Positions 33,606 to 43,235 of a stretch of DNA of 64,000 bases are shown here, piece after piece (positions within the stretch are counted from its first letter, which is position 1; each line of letters begins with the position of its first letter). The notes under the pieces are model-generated. The model was given only the letters and a program-made list of their open reading frames with translations. It was not told where the DNA came from and did not search any database. Location of the stretch: NCBI GenBank assembly GCA_965208975.1, contig CBDBQH010000003.1:496001-560000 (forward strand). Reading direction: 5' to 3'. This DNA comes from G963663315 sp965208975. Lineage in GTDB: Bacteria; Pseudomonadota; Gammaproteobacteria; Arenicellales; Poriferihabitantaceae. Both the position numbers and the translations under genes were made by a program.

Positions 33606-35462
33606 CTATAGATAAAGCCAGTTGAGCATCGAGATCATGACAGCGATAAACATCACGGTCATAATCCCCCCGGCCTTGATGAAGTCCATGACCTGATACC
33701 CTCCGGGACCCATGATCAGCGCGTTGACCTGGTGGGTGGGGATTAAAAAGGAGTTCGAGGTGGCAAGGGCTACTGTCAATGCGAACACAGACGGATTCGC
33801 GCCTACGCCAATGGCGATATTGATGGCCAGCGGAACCAACAGTACCGTCGCCCCGACATTGGACATCACCAGCGTAAATATGGTTGCCAGAACCGCCAGC
33901 ACGGTTTGCAGTACCCAGATCGGCACATCCCCCAGATAATAGAGTATCTGTTGAGCCACCCAGGCGGCGGTGTCGCTGGTTTCCACCGCGATGCCGAGCG
34001 GTATCAGGCTGGCGAGCAAAAATACGCTTTGCCAGCCTATCGACCGATAGGCCTCCTCGATATTGATCACCCCGCACAGAATCATGCCGACCGCGCCGGT
34101 CATCAACGCCGCCGACAAACGTATATCGGTGAAAATAACCAGAAACAGGGTGAGCGCGAAAAACCCGCAGGCATACTTCAGCTTTTCCGGACGCAGATTT
34201 TCACGCGGGAAGTCGGTGACCACCACATAATCGTTATTATCGGAAATCGCCCCCAGGTTTTCCCACTTGATATGCAGAACCATCGTGTCCCCGGCCTGCA
34301 AGACCAACTCGGCTATGCCAGTATCGATCACGTCATCGACCCGGAAAACCGTCAATATGGTGGCGTCATAACGTCTTCGGAGAGAAATCTCCCGGGCAGT
34401 TTTACCGATGATTGAAGAGTCCGGCGGAATAACGACCTCAGCAATGCCCGAACTGCCGGGACTCAGCAATTCAGCGAACACATCCATCTGATGCTTGATC
34501 TCCAGACGGTTTTCTTCCGCAAACCGATAAACTGCGTCCCTGCGTCCCATGATTGCAATTTCACTGTCAGCCTGGATCTCGGAATCCCCTCTTGGAGCCA
34601 CCACGACCTTGTTTTCGGTTTTGATCGCAATGATCCATCCTGCCCGTCCGGCGGCGTCGATCTCTGATAACGTGGTGGCGACCAGCGGGCTGTCCCTGGT
34701 GACGACACATTCATAAACCTCCCCTTCTATGCCATACACGTCGCGGAAATACTTCAGCATATTACCGGACTCACCGGGCTTGTCCTTGATCACCGGCAGA
34801 ACGAATCGCCCCAAAAACATAAAATAGCAGACACCACATAAAAGCAGCGCAATACCGATCGGCGCCACGGCAAAAAGACCGAACTGGTACATATCCTGGC
34901 CACGGCCCGACTCCGTAGCCGAGTTGGCAATCAGATCATTGAGCAGGATCAACGGGCTCGACCCCACCATGGTGATGGTTCCACCCAGAATGGCGCAAAA
35001 ACCCATCGGCATCAGCAACCGTGAAATCGGCAGGTTTCCCCGTCTGGCGATGCGGTTGACCACCGGCAAAAACAGCGCGGCGGCGCCAATGTTCTGCAAA
35101 AAGCTGGAAACGACCCCAACCACACTGGAAATAATCAGGATCACCCGGCCTTCCGTACTGCCGCCGATTTTCAGGATTTTGGACGCGAGTTGCCCCATGA
35201 TGCCGGTGCGGTCCAGTCCAGCCCCGATGATCATCACCGCCATAATTGAAATCACCGCATTACTGGAATACCCGCTGAACAGCTGATCCACTGCGACCAG
35301 TCCATCATAACCGGGAACAAGCGAAGTGAGACCGATCAGAACCATGATGGATATAGCGGCCACATCCACCCTGACCACCTCAAACGCGAACAGATAGACA
35401 GTCAGCAGCAAAATAGCCATCACCACACCCATTTCGAAGGTGAGTTGAATTGGCTCGATCAT
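33606..35462 (-). CDS. SLC13/DASS-type transporter with two RCK_C (TrkA-C) domains
   Basis: 618 aa inner-membrane permease. About six hydrophobic helices precede and about six follow a cytosolic insert at about 205-400 with two TrkA-C modules (ESPLVATTLSEIDAAGRAGW-like and PPDSSIIGKTAREISLRRRY). The membrane halves contain QNIGAAALFLPVVNRIA and SNVGATVLLVPLAINIAIG, the paired sodium/anion motifs of SLC13. Substrates in the family are dicarboxylates, sulfate or other anions. Convergence with fumarase hints at a C4-dicarboxylate, but that is weak. Confidence 0.88.
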   Translation of the reverse strand: MIEPIQLTFEMGVVMAILLLTVYLFAFEVVRVDVAAISIMVLIGLTSLVPGYDGLVAVDQLFSGYSSNAVISIMAVMIIGAGLDRTGIMGQLASKILKIGGSTEGRVILIISSVVGVVSSFLQNIGAAALFLPVVNRIARRGNLPISRLLMPMGFCAILGGTITMVGSSPLILLNDLIANSATESGRGQDMYQFGLFAVAPIGIALLLCGVCYFMFLGRFVLPVIKDKPGESGNMLKYFRDVYGIEGEVYECVVTRDSPLVATTLSEIDAAGRAGWIIAIKTENKVVVAPRGDSEIQADSEIAIMGRRDAVYRFAEENRLEIKHQMDVFAELLSPGSSGIAEVVIPPDSSIIGKTAREISLRRRYDATILTVFRVDDVIDTGIAELVLQAGDTMVLHIKWENLGAISDNNDYVVVTDFPRENLRPEKLKYACGFFALTLFLVIFTDIRLSAALMTGAVGMILCGVINIEEAYRSIGWQSVFLLASLIPLGIAVETSDTAAWVAQQILYYLGDVPIWVLQTVLAVLATIFTLVMSNVGATVLLVPLAINIAIGVGANPSVFALTVALATSNSFLIPTHQVNALIMGPGGYQVMDFIKAGGIMTVMFIAVMISMLNWLYL

Positions 35463-35628
35463 TTAGCGAATACAACCATTATCTGTGAACAATGTATACA
35501 TAAACCATTCATGAACGATTATGATGAACCCTTGAATAATTTATGTAAAATGCCGGGGTTGCCTGTATGGTGACAGGTGGGCAAATTCTAACATTTAATC
35601 TCGTGTTATTTAAGGTTAAAACCCGGAT

Positions 35629-36555
35629 TTGCTGAACAATATTCCAAAAACAGTCGCCCCCGTGCCCCCATCCATCCGCAATTTACCGATTCGAATATGC
35701 CTGAGTGTACTGTGGCTTTTCAGTCTGGCCCCGTTCAGGATGGTGCATGCGGCCGGTATACTGATCGGCGAGGTCGCCTTCCGGTTTTACCGATCAAGGC
35801 GCCGCATCACCGTAATCAATCTTGAGCGTTGTTTTCCCGACCTTCCGGATCAGGAGATCAGAAACCTTGCGAGAACCCATTTTCATGCCATGGCGACGGG
35901 CTTCCTGTTGATATCCTGGGCCTGGTGGGCGCCGGCAAAGCGGCTGGCCGCCATTACCACATTCAGAAATCGGGCGATTCTCGATGACCATCTGGCAAGG
36001 GGCGAAAACGTTATTCTACTGGTCCCGCATTTTTGCTGCCTGGAATTCCTCGGCGGACTGCTGTTCAGCCAATTCAATATGGTGAGTATTTATCAGAAAC
36101 ACAAAAACCCGTTCATGGAGCAGTTTGTACTGAAACGCCGTACCCGCTTTGGTGATACCATGTACAGCTCCAAGGGAATTTCCAGCAGCCTGATCAAATC
36201 CATCCGCAATGGCGCCCCGTTTTATTACCTGCCGGACCAGGACCCTGGCGAAGAAAGAGGCGTATTCGCATCCTTCTATGGCATCCGCGCGGCCACCCTT
36301 CCATCCCTGAACAAGATTGCCGCCACAACCCGGGCAAAAGTAATCCCCTGCATGGCCAGGATCAAAAGTTTCGGAGCCGGAATAGAAGTTATTTTCCATC
36401 CTCCGCTACAGGATTATCCCTGTGGAAAAGCGCTCGCAGACACCAATACCATGAACCGGGCCATCGAAGACCTGATCGCCAATGCGCCGGCCCAGTACTT
36501 CTGGTCGCACAAGCGCTTCAAGACCCGCCCGGACGGAGAAGAATCGTTTTACTGA
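35629..36555 (+). CDS. Lipid A late acyltransferase (LpxL/HtrB family)
   Basis: 308-aa inner-membrane enzyme that adds a secondary acyl chain to lipid A. An N-terminal hydrophobic helix (CLSVLWLFSLAPFRMV) is followed by the H-x4-E catalytic motif in LVPHFCCLEFLGGLL, and by YYLPDQDPGEERGVFASFYG and IPCMARI. The frame begins at TTG 35629; no better start is evident upstream. LpxL, LpxM and LpxP cannot be separated by eye. Transcription is divergent from the SLC13 gene. Confidence 0.88.
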   Translation: MLNNIPKTVAPVPPSIRNLPIRICLSVLWLFSLAPFRMVHAAGILIGEVAFRFYRSRRRITVINLERCFPDLPDQEIRNLARTHFHAMATGFLLISWAWWAPAKRLAAITTFRNRAILDDHLARGENVILLVPHFCCLEFLGGLLFSQFNMVSIYQKHKNPFMEQFVLKRRTRFGDTMYSSKGISSSLIKSIRNGAPFYYLPDQDPGEERGVFASFYGIRAATLPSLNKIAATTRAKVIPCMARIKSFGAGIEVIFHPPLQDYPCGKALADTNTMNRAIEDLIANAPAQYFWSHKRFKTRPDGEESFY

Positions 36556-36622
36556 CCTTCCAATCCCCTGATTAAGGAACGGTCTGGTCCGGGGGCTAAA
36601 AGAGTCTGCAATAACAAGAGGT

Positions 36623-38983
36623 TTATGGGGAAATTCCGTTGTGAACCAGACGATAACCCATAGCCGCATAGCCTTTACAACGGCGTTGGAACATACGCTG
36701 CAACATCGGTAGCGCACTATCCACATAGTCGTAAATCGTCACTTTCTCTTTGTTTTCAACCACTCGGTGAATACGCCCCGCATACTGAACAAGAGATCCT
36801 TTCCAGGAAATCGGTAGCGCCAAAAATAATGTATCCAGCCTGGGAAGGTCAAAGCCTTCACCAATATACTTGCCAGTGGCAATCAGCGCCTGTGCGGTTT
36901 TGGCTTTCTCCATTACTTGCGCACGTTCCCTGGGCCGCATTGCTCCCCGTAAAACGATGGTTTCATATCCTTGATCAGACAATGCTTGACCAAGCAACCT
37001 GGCATGCTCCCTGCGTTCCGTCAACACCAATGGGTTGCTACCAATTTCAATTTGAGTGGCGATGTCTTGTACGATTAACTCATTCCGTTTTTCAGACCCC
37101 ATAAGCCACCTGTAAACATCCGAAATATGTGGTCTCTCTTCTGAAACCAATAGCTCGGGTGGCTTGTCCGCAGAGGGCCTGATAATTACTTGCTGTTCAA
37201 ACCGGGTCTGCTCATCTATTTTAACACGATGACGAACAGGGCCGGCCTGCATAAAAATAATCGGCTGATGACCGTCTTGTCGCTCTGGCGTGGCAGTGAG
37301 TCCGAGAACATAGCGGGCCCTGACATCTGACAGAAGGCGCTCATAATTAGGCGCCGATATGTGGTGGCACTCGTCGATAATGACTTGACCGTAGCTTAAC
37401 AACAACGGATCTACACTATTGTCCTTGCGATTCAAAAGACTTTGGTAAGTGGCAATATCAATGCAGCCAGTGTGCTTGCGTTTACCCCCACCAACCACGC
37501 CAATGTCTACACCTTCAAGAAAGGCTGACAAGCGCTCCTTCCATTGATCAACCAACTGCCGGGTATGTGCCAATATCAGAGTATTTGTCTTGCGCTTGGC
37601 AATGATTCCGATAGCGACCACCGTTTTCCCAAATGCCGTTGGTGCATGAAGAATACCCACATCGTGATCGACTAATTTTTTAACTGCATGTTTCTGATCA
37701 CCGCGCAGCTTGCCCAAAAACTGGATGCTTTTCAACGGATTTCCAGATTCCCGTTCGTCAGCGATCTCAACCGAGATGTTCTGTCTGGTGAGTAATTGCT
37801 GGATATCATCCAGACACCCACGGGGAACAATCAGATACCCCCGCTCAATGCGAGCCATACTGATATAGCGAGGAATACCATGAGTACTGAAGCGCATTGC
37901 CTGTGTTTTGAAGAATACGGGGTTGGCAAAACTGGCCTGACGCTTTAGACGGACCAACAATTCAGATGGCAAAGTGTCAACAGGAATAAAAACTTGATTA
38001 GCCAGTACGATTTTCAGGTTATCAGGGCAATTTTCAATCTTCGTGCGAGCAACAGGAATATCTTGTTCCCAGAGTTTGATCTCTGGCACTGGTATTTCGC
38101 CCTCGAACTGATGAAGGAGCTTATGCAGCCTATCGGAATCTAGCCGTTTAAGGCCGCCAAGAAACTGCCATTGATCAGAGTAAGCAACCAACTGCCGGTC
38201 AACAAATACGGAATTATCGCGTTGGCGGGGGCGATACTGCAAAGGAAGTGCGATCAGGTTCCCAAAACCACCGCTTGGCGCTGTGTCCTGATTCGGGAAT
38301 AAACGATCATAAGAATCAAACGATAAGCCCGGATAGTTTTCCATCGCACGGTCCAGCAGCTCAAATCCCAGACGACGCGCATCTTTTGCAATCACCTCTT
38401 TCTCAAAGAATATCCAGATATGCGCACCATTTCCCGACCGGGAGCGCTCAATCGCAAAGGGAATACCGTGACTGTCACAAACCTGAGCGAATGATTTCAC
38501 CGCTTGCTGCCAATCCGATTTATCAAAATCCACTGCCAGGAACTGACAGGTATTGTTACGCTTGAGCGGGTATAGCCCAACAGTCTGGGCGCCAGAAAGG
38601 TGGTCGTAGATGGTCTTTGGTTCTAATGCTCTAAAAGATTTGTTGGTGCAGTCACCACATTTGATTTTAGGTTTATTGCAAAGGCCGGACTGCCATTCAT
38701 TGCGGCAGGCTATAGCATAACCCGTCTTTCCTGCATTGTTTTCCCAGCGAAAAGCGTAGATATCATCCCGTCCTGCAAAGAATTTTTGAAATAACGCTAC
38801 TTTGGCTTTTGGAGCTAACGTAGATGAAGTTACAATTAAATCAGAGGTCGTCGATTCGATCTCGGCCTTACGAGAAAGGAGCCGAGACCTTTCTTCCTCC
38901 AACGTATGAAGACGTTGATTGATTGACTCGATTTCCCGGTCATTATCGGTAAGGCTGTTAGTAGCCACAAGCAGGTTTTTCAT
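36623..38983 (-). CDS. TOTE-type primase-helicase (AEP domain plus SF2 helicase)
   Basis: 786 aa. A coiled coil (about 12-50) is followed by an archaeo-eukaryotic primase/polymerase domain with a Cys cluster (CRNEWQSGLCNKPKIKCGDC), FLAVDFDKSDW (the D-x-D metal pair) and SRSGNGAHIWIFFE (the His motif). The C-terminal half is an SF2 helicase: HAPTAFGKTVVAIG (Walker A), VIIDECHHI (DECH box), VLGLTATPERQDG and QYAGRIHRV. This fusion is the core of TOTE conflict systems. The enzyme would unwind and copy DNA or RNA in defence or mobile-element conflict. No usual TOTE partner gene is adjacent. Confidence 0.88.
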   Translation of the reverse strand: MKNLLVATNSLTDNDREIESINQRLHTLEEERSRLLSRKAEIESTTSDLIVTSSTLAPKAKVALFQKFFAGRDDIYAFRWENNAGKTGYAIACRNEWQSGLCNKPKIKCGDCTNKSFRALEPKTIYDHLSGAQTVGLYPLKRNNTCQFLAVDFDKSDWQQAVKSFAQVCDSHGIPFAIERSRSGNGAHIWIFFEKEVIAKDARRLGFELLDRAMENYPGLSFDSYDRLFPNQDTAPSGGFGNLIALPLQYRPRQRDNSVFVDRQLVAYSDQWQFLGGLKRLDSDRLHKLLHQFEGEIPVPEIKLWEQDIPVARTKIENCPDNLKIVLANQVFIPVDTLPSELLVRLKRQASFANPVFFKTQAMRFSTHGIPRYISMARIERGYLIVPRGCLDDIQQLLTRQNISVEIADERESGNPLKSIQFLGKLRGDQKHAVKKLVDHDVGILHAPTAFGKTVVAIGIIAKRKTNTLILAHTRQLVDQWKERLSAFLEGVDIGVVGGGKRKHTGCIDIATYQSLLNRKDNSVDPLLLSYGQVIIDECHHISAPNYERLLSDVRARYVLGLTATPERQDGHQPIIFMQAGPVRHRVKIDEQTRFEQQVIIRPSADKPPELLVSEERPHISDVYRWLMGSEKRNELIVQDIATQIEIGSNPLVLTERREHARLLGQALSDQGYETIVLRGAMRPRERAQVMEKAKTAQALIATGKYIGEGFDLPRLDTLFLALPISWKGSLVQYAGRIHRVVENKEKVTIYDYVDSALPMLQRMFQRRCKGYAAMGYRLVHNGISP

Positions 38984-39337
38984 CTAAGATCAAACAATGG
39001 ATTCGTTCAATACTACGATACTTACGGGATTATGACAATTTCTCACCTCCCTCAGTTGTGGCTTATCGTCTGTTGACCTGTTGTATACATTAAGTATTTT
39101 ATACGTAATATAGATATCAAAAAAAGATTTGGCAGACCAGGGTCTCCGGCCTTGACCGGCTTCCCGTTTACAGTGGTATCCCTTAAAAACTCAAGTTCAA
39201 TCCCGCTCGGTTATCTGGCCGGTCTGCCTTGCGCCGATTCTGCCCGCGTTGGTCTTTTCTCGATACGAACCCCGCAACGCTGGTCGGGTTGTGGATGGAC
39301 TGGCCGGGATTTTATCCAGTCCGGGATAACCGCGCTA
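38984..39337. other. Intergenic region upstream of the primase-helicase
   Basis: About 350 bp. The half next to the primase-helicase is AT-rich (ATACATTAAGTATTTTATAC around 39086-39105) and should carry its promoter. The other half is G+C-rich with imperfect inverted repeats (CCAGTCCGGGAT-type words). I see no gene or RNA here. Confidence 0.5.
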
Positions 39338-39634
39338 TTAAACCGGGATTCCTTCCGGTTGCTCTGGCGCTATTGGACGGCCTCGCAAGCCCTCCAGTAA
39401 GCCGGACAAGCGCCCCACCTGTCGGGCAATCTGGTTGATCTCTTGCCGTAGTCCGGCAATGTCCTGATTGACTTGTTGCCCCTGCTGGTTCATTTCCTGC
39501 CGTAGTCCGGTAATGTCCTGGTTGATCTGTTGCCGTAGTCCGGCAATATCCCGGCTTTGGCGATTCATTGCCGGGATGATCATTCCGGCCAATGCCAAGC
39601 CTACCCCGATAATCGCGTATAACTCTGGTGTCAT
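39338..39634 (-). CDS. Small membrane-anchored coiled-coil protein
   Basis: 98 aa. One N-terminal transmembrane helix (LYAIIGVGLALAGMIIP, about residues 4-22) is followed by a coiled coil made of repeats of a QDI.GLRQE.NQ unit (three copies, at 33-bp and 54-bp spacing in DNA) and a short Pro-rich tail. Glutamine, arginine and asparagine dominate the coil. I do not recognise a named family. The repeat can expand or shrink by recombination. Function unknown; it may be a scaffold or an inhibitor tethered to the inner membrane. Confidence 0.65.
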   Translation of the reverse strand: MTPELYAIIGVGLALAGMIIPAMNRQSRDIAGLRQQINQDITGLRQEMNQQGQQVNQDIAGLRQEINQIARQVGRLSGLLEGLRGRPIAPEQPEGIPV

Positions 39635-40002
39635 GGTTCAATGCCTGTCGATTCTTTCTTGATGTTCCTATTCTGGCCGGATTGCGCCATCAGGTCAACC
39701 CGGATTTTCACCCGGATTTTCACACTCAACTTTTATATGAACTCCTGTCTTCCCGGCCAGCCCTGGAATTTTTGCGTTCCCTTGTTTTTGTTGATTCCAA
39801 GAGACCCGTGACGATTGACGTACTTCGCAGGATTTCATTCTTTGAATTGGCGAAAGAGCTTGAAAAACAGCATGAACTGGAAAGTTATGTTCATGCAGCC
39901 AGAGTGCACGGTGAACCTGAGCGGCAGGTGTCGTTACTCATGGAACCAGAACAAAAATATCGAATAAAGCAATCCGATCAACGCGCCACACCGCTTGGCT
40001 AA
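39628..40002 (+). pseudogene. Probable gene remnant, unrecognised
   Basis: The 124-codon frame starts over the start of the opposite-strand coiled-coil gene, and its first 25 residues look random. From about residue 33 it reads as protein (LLYELLSSRPALEFLRSLVF, KRPVTIDVLRRISFFELAKE). It looks like the C-terminal end of a larger protein that lost its 5' part. Family unknown. Confidence 0.35.
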
Positions 40003-40139
40003 CCTCATTTCGGGTCAGGTTCTACACATAAACTTGCGCTCACAGGAAACCTGTCAACGCCTGATTTTGATGGACATACTGCAGGATGGCTGATACGATT
40101 GGGTGTACTTTGTGAATGTGTGCATAGCATAGTGCGAAC

Positions 40140-40382
40140 ATGAAATCATCAAACTACTCGAATCCCCGAAGCCGAAGCCATACCGCTGTTGTCGAACGCT
40201 GTCCAGACACAAAACTCTATGTTGGTTACATCCCCGGCCTTCCCGGCGCCCAAAGTCAGGGCGAGACACTTGAGGAACTCAACGACAATCTTAAAGAAGT
40301 CATCGCCATGATTTCCGATGACGACATACCTGCAATGATGGTAGGGGAGTTCGTCGGTACGCAGGTTGTCGTGGTAGACTGA
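40140..40382 (+). CDS. hicB: HicB-family antitoxin
   Basis: 80 aa with the partial RNase H-like fold of HicB: HTAVVERCPDTKLYVGYIPG, then GETLEELNDNLKEVIAMISD. It neutralises HicA. No separate C-terminal DNA-binding domain is present; it is a short HicB. It precedes the toxin by 8 bp, the reverse of the common hicAB order. Confidence 0.88.
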   Translation: MKSSNYSNPRSRSHTAVVERCPDTKLYVGYIPGLPGAQSQGETLEELNDNLKEVIAMISDDDIPAMMVGEFVGTQVVVVD

Positions 40383-40390
40383 TACCGGGT

Positions 40391-40618
40391 GTGACTCGCA
40401 CTCCTGTTCTCAAACCGCGAGAGGTCATTGCCATCCTCTCAACCTTGGGCTTCGAAGAAGTTCGCCAGCGTGGCTCACACAAACGCTTTCGTCATGTTGA
40501 TGGTCGGGCGACGACAGTTCCGGTGCATGGCGGCCGTGACCTGTCACCGATTCTGCTACGCCGCATTGCTCACGATATCGGGTTGACGGCGCAAGAATTC
40601 GTGGCCCATCGCAGATAG
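40391..40618 (+). CDS. hicA: HicA-family mRNA interferase toxin
   Basis: 75 aa dsRBD-like toxin that cleaves mRNA independently of translation. The family core is complete: LKPREVIAILSTLGFEEVRQ then GSHKRFRH with the catalytic His in GSHK, VPVHGGRDLSPILLRRIAHD. It starts with GTG shortly after hicB and should be cotranscribed with it. Confidence 0.92.
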   Translation: MTRTPVLKPREVIAILSTLGFEEVRQRGSHKRFRHVDGRATTVPVHGGRDLSPILLRRIAHDIGLTAQEFVAHRR

Positions 40619-40662
40619 AAGGAATATACATGAATTTATGAACACAAAGACTTGCTTGACCC

Positions 40663-41016
40663 ATGCAACATATACCTGAATTTACCGATGTCGAGCTGCA
40701 TGGCATCCGCGAAATGCTGACCCAGCGCTACAAGAAGGACGTGGAAATACAGCTAGCAGATTGCGACCTCAGCCTGGACAAGAACGATCCTGAAAAAACC
40801 ACATCTTGCCCGACGGTTTTCTGGCATGAGCGCGGCGCCAGCTTTGTCGTGTTCAAGACCGGGTTTTTTCGCTTCCGATCCCAGTTTTTCTATACCCCGC
40901 ATGAACAGTATGGCACCGGGATTGAGGAATTCAGCGAACTCGATGAATGTGTGGCCGCCGTCCTGCAAACCCAATCGGACCACGAGCGCGAACGCGAAGG
41001 CATTGATACAAAATGA
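40663..41016 (+). CDS. Conserved small protein upstream of pfp, function unknown
   Basis: 117 aa, acidic, no membrane helix. Features are FTDVELHGIREMLTQRYKKD near the N-terminus and TVFWHERGASFVVFKTGFFR in the middle. The stop overlaps the pfp start (ATGA), so it is coupled to glycolysis. I do not know a function; an accessory or regulator of the phosphofructokinase is one option. Confidence 0.8.
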   Translation: MQHIPEFTDVELHGIREMLTQRYKKDVEIQLADCDLSLDKNDPEKTTSCPTVFWHERGASFVVFKTGFFRFRSQFFYTPHEQYGTGIEEFSELDECVAAVLQTQSDHEREREGIDTK

Positions 41017-42278
41017 CAGAGGCCAGAAATGCGTTTTACGCGCAATCCGGTGGCGTGACCGCCGTAATCAACACATCGGCGGCCGGCGTGATCGAAACCG
41101 CGCGCAAAAACAGGGACCGGATCGGCAACGTCTATGCCGGACGGAACGGGATTATCGGAGCATTGACCGAGGACCTGATCGACACCTCGAAAGAATCAGA
41201 TGAATCCATCGCCAGACTGCGCCATACCCCGTCCGCGGCATTTGGTTCGTGCCGCTATAAACTGGGGAGACTGGAAGAGAACCGGCAACATTATGAACGC
41301 CTGATCAAGGTTTTCGAGGCGCACCAGATCGGATATTTCTTCTATAACGGCGGCGGTGACTCGGCGGATACCTGTCTGAAGATTGCCGAGCTGTCCAGAA
41401 GCATGAATGATCCAATCCAGACCATTCACATTCCGAAGACCGTAGATAACGATCTGCCGATCACCGACAATTGCCCGGGCTTCGGCTCGGTAGCGAAATA
41501 CATCGCCACATCCACCCGCGAAGCCAGCTTTGACGTGGCTTCGATGGCAAGAACTTCGACTCGGGTTTTCGTGCTGGAAGTGATGGGCCGCCATACCGGC
41601 TGGATTGCGGCCGCCGGCGCTCTGGCAGACGACAGCGAGACCCCGATACCCGTTATCATCCTGTTTCCTGAAATTCCCTTTGACCGCGAGAAGTTTATCA
41701 CTGAAGTGAGAAACCGGGTTGAAAAACACGGCTATGTGTCCATCGTCGTATCCGAAGGAGTCATGGACGCTTCTGGCCAGTTCCTGTCGGATCAGGGCTT
41801 GGTGGATGCCTTCGGCCATGCCCAGCTCGGCGGCGTCGCGCCGGTGGTCGCTAACATGGTAAAACAGGATCTGGGCTACAAATTCCATTGGGCAGTCGCG
41901 GATTATCTGCAACGCTCTGCCCGGCATATCGCATCGAAGACCGATGTCGATCAGGCTTACGCGCTGGGCAAAACAGCGGTTGAACTGGCGCTGAATGGAG
42001 AGAACGCAGTGATGCCGACCATTGTGCGGACGAGCGACAGCCCCTACCATTGGGAAATCGGTAAAACGGAACTGGCTCAGGTCGCCAATGTGGAAAAAAA
42101 GATGCCGCGAAACTTTATCAGCGCAGACGGCTTCGGGATCACCCGGGAGTGCCGCGATTATCTGCTTCCGCTCGTGCATGGAGAAGATTACCCCCCCTAC
42201 CGGAACGGCCTGCCCGACTATGTCCGATTGCAGAACCGGCCGGTCGCGAAGAAACTGCGATCCGGCTTCAACCCATAA
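41013..42278 (+). CDS. pfp: Pyrophosphate-dependent 6-phosphofructokinase
   Basis: Phosphorylates fructose 6-phosphate reversibly with PPi. AQSGGVTAVINTSAAG starts the Rossmann-like core; FYNGGGDSADT replaces the ATP-type GGDGS loop; and HIPKTVDNDLPITDNCPGFG carries the catalytic TVDND and the Lys typical of PPi enzymes. EVMGRHTGWIAAAGAL binds sugar phosphate. 421 aa fits the short PFP group. It is coupled to the preceding small gene and followed 15 bp later by another small gene. Confidence 0.93.
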   Translation: MTEARNAFYAQSGGVTAVINTSAAGVIETARKNRDRIGNVYAGRNGIIGALTEDLIDTSKESDESIARLRHTPSAAFGSCRYKLGRLEENRQHYERLIKVFEAHQIGYFFYNGGGDSADTCLKIAELSRSMNDPIQTIHIPKTVDNDLPITDNCPGFGSVAKYIATSTREASFDVASMARTSTRVFVLEVMGRHTGWIAAAGALADDSETPIPVIILFPEIPFDREKFITEVRNRVEKHGYVSIVVSEGVMDASGQFLSDQGLVDAFGHAQLGGVAPVVANMVKQDLGYKFHWAVADYLQRSARHIASKTDVDQAYALGKTAVELALNGENAVMPTIVRTSDSPYHWEIGKTELAQVANVEKKMPRNFISADGFGITRECRDYLLPLVHGEDYPPYRNGLPDYVRLQNRPVAKKLRSGFNP

Positions 42279-42293
42279 CAACGGCCTGACAAG

Positions 42294-42488
42294 ATGACTC
42301 TGGATAAAGCACGACAACTGATCAAGGTACAGGCGGACTTTGGCGGCTCCTACAATCGCCACTCAGCCCAACTGATATTGACCGAGGTAGCCAGGGAACA
42401 TGGCCAAAAAGCCGTGGATGGCTTAATCAGCGAGTTTCAGCTGGACCGGATATTCGACTTTGAAATCGGCCAGGACTTCATCGAATGA
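42294..42488 (+). CDS. Small conserved protein downstream of pfp
   Basis: 64 aa, likely a helical bundle (TLDKARQLIKVQADFGGSYN, AQLILTEVAREHGQKAVDGL, FDFEIGQDF). No motif of known function. The short gap after pfp suggests the same transcript. Convergent with aat. Confidence 0.72.
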   Translation: MTLDKARQLIKVQADFGGSYNRHSAQLILTEVAREHGQKAVDGLISEFQLDRIFDFEIGQDFIE

Positions 42489-42490
42489 GC

Positions 42491-42526
42491 GTTGCGGGCA
42501 GGCCCTGCCATCATTCCCCCCGCAAC
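42491..42526. terminator. Possible bidirectional terminator hairpin
   Basis: GTTGCGGG (42491-42498) pairs with CCCGCAAC (42519-42526) around a loop that itself can fold (GCAGGCCCTGC). It lies between convergent genes. There is no U-tract, so this is tentative. Confidence 0.35.
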
Positions 42527-42569
42527 CGACATCCGTATACGAGAATTACGAATTTGGTATGGCGACAAG

Positions 42570-43235
42570 TCAGGTCGGCCACTTCCCGGGACGGATGGAG
42601 TGTCCGCAGGCCCGCTCAAGCCTCGCGATAAACTCGCTGCGCGGGATGACTTCCGCGCCCAGACTCAGCAGATGATCAGAAGTAACCTGACAATCGATCA
42701 GGTGGTAACCGGCTTCATCCAGCATTTCCGCCAGAAATTTCAACGCCGACTTGGAAGCATCAGTGACGGCGCTGAACATACTCTCACCAAAAAACATCCT
42801 GCCAATGGCAACGCCATACAGACCGCCGACCAGGCAATCCCCCTTCCAGGTTTCCACTGAATGGGCAAAGCCGAGGTGATGCAGGCGGGTGTAGGCAGCG
42901 ATCATATCCTCACCAATCCAGGTTTCCATCCGCCCCTTATCTGGCGCCGCGCAAGCCCGGATCACCCGCTCAAACGCCGAGTCCAGAGTGAAACGAAACC
43001 CCTGCGACCGGATTGACTTCGCCAGGCTCCGGGAGCAATGGAATCGGGCAGGCACAAGTACGCATCGAGGATCCGGAGACCACCACAGGATCGGCTGATT
43101 CTCGTTGTACCAGGGGAAAATTCCCTTGCTGTATGCGGACAACAGACACCGGGGAGCAAGGTCCCCGCCGACTGCCAGCAGACCATATTCGGACGCTTCG
43201 GTGATATTCAGGGAATCATCTGCTTCAATCATCAT
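42570..43235 (-). CDS. aat: Leucyl/phenylalanyl-tRNA--protein transferase
   Basis: Adds Leu or Phe to proteins with N-terminal Lys/Arg, marking them for ClpAP (N-degron pathway). The signature GLLAVGGDLAPRCLLSAYSK then GIFPWYN, ILWWSPDPRCVL, GFAHSVETWKGDCLVGGLYG and GRMFFGESMFS are all present. Length (221 aa) is typical. The start is at MMIEADD, either ATG. Confidence 0.95.
   Translation of the reverse strand: MMIEADDSLNITEASEYGLLAVGGDLAPRCLLSAYSKGIFPWYNENQPILWWSPDPRCVLVPARFHCSRSLAKSIRSQGFRFTLDSAFERVIRACAAPDKGRMETWIGEDMIAAYTRLHHLGFAHSVETWKGDCLVGGLYGVAIGRMFFGESMFSAVTDASKSALKFLAEMLDEAGYHLIDCQVTSDHLLSLGAEVIPRSEFIARLERACGHSIRPGKWPT

Noticed and set aside
39152..39438. Plus-strand frames of 69-82 codons upstream of and opposite the coiled-coil gene
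   Set aside because: No ribosome site, no protein character; they arise from G+C-rich inverted repeats.
41196..42362. 388-codon open frame opposite pfp
   Set aside because: Antisense to a strongly conserved phosphofructokinase; no family-like sequence.
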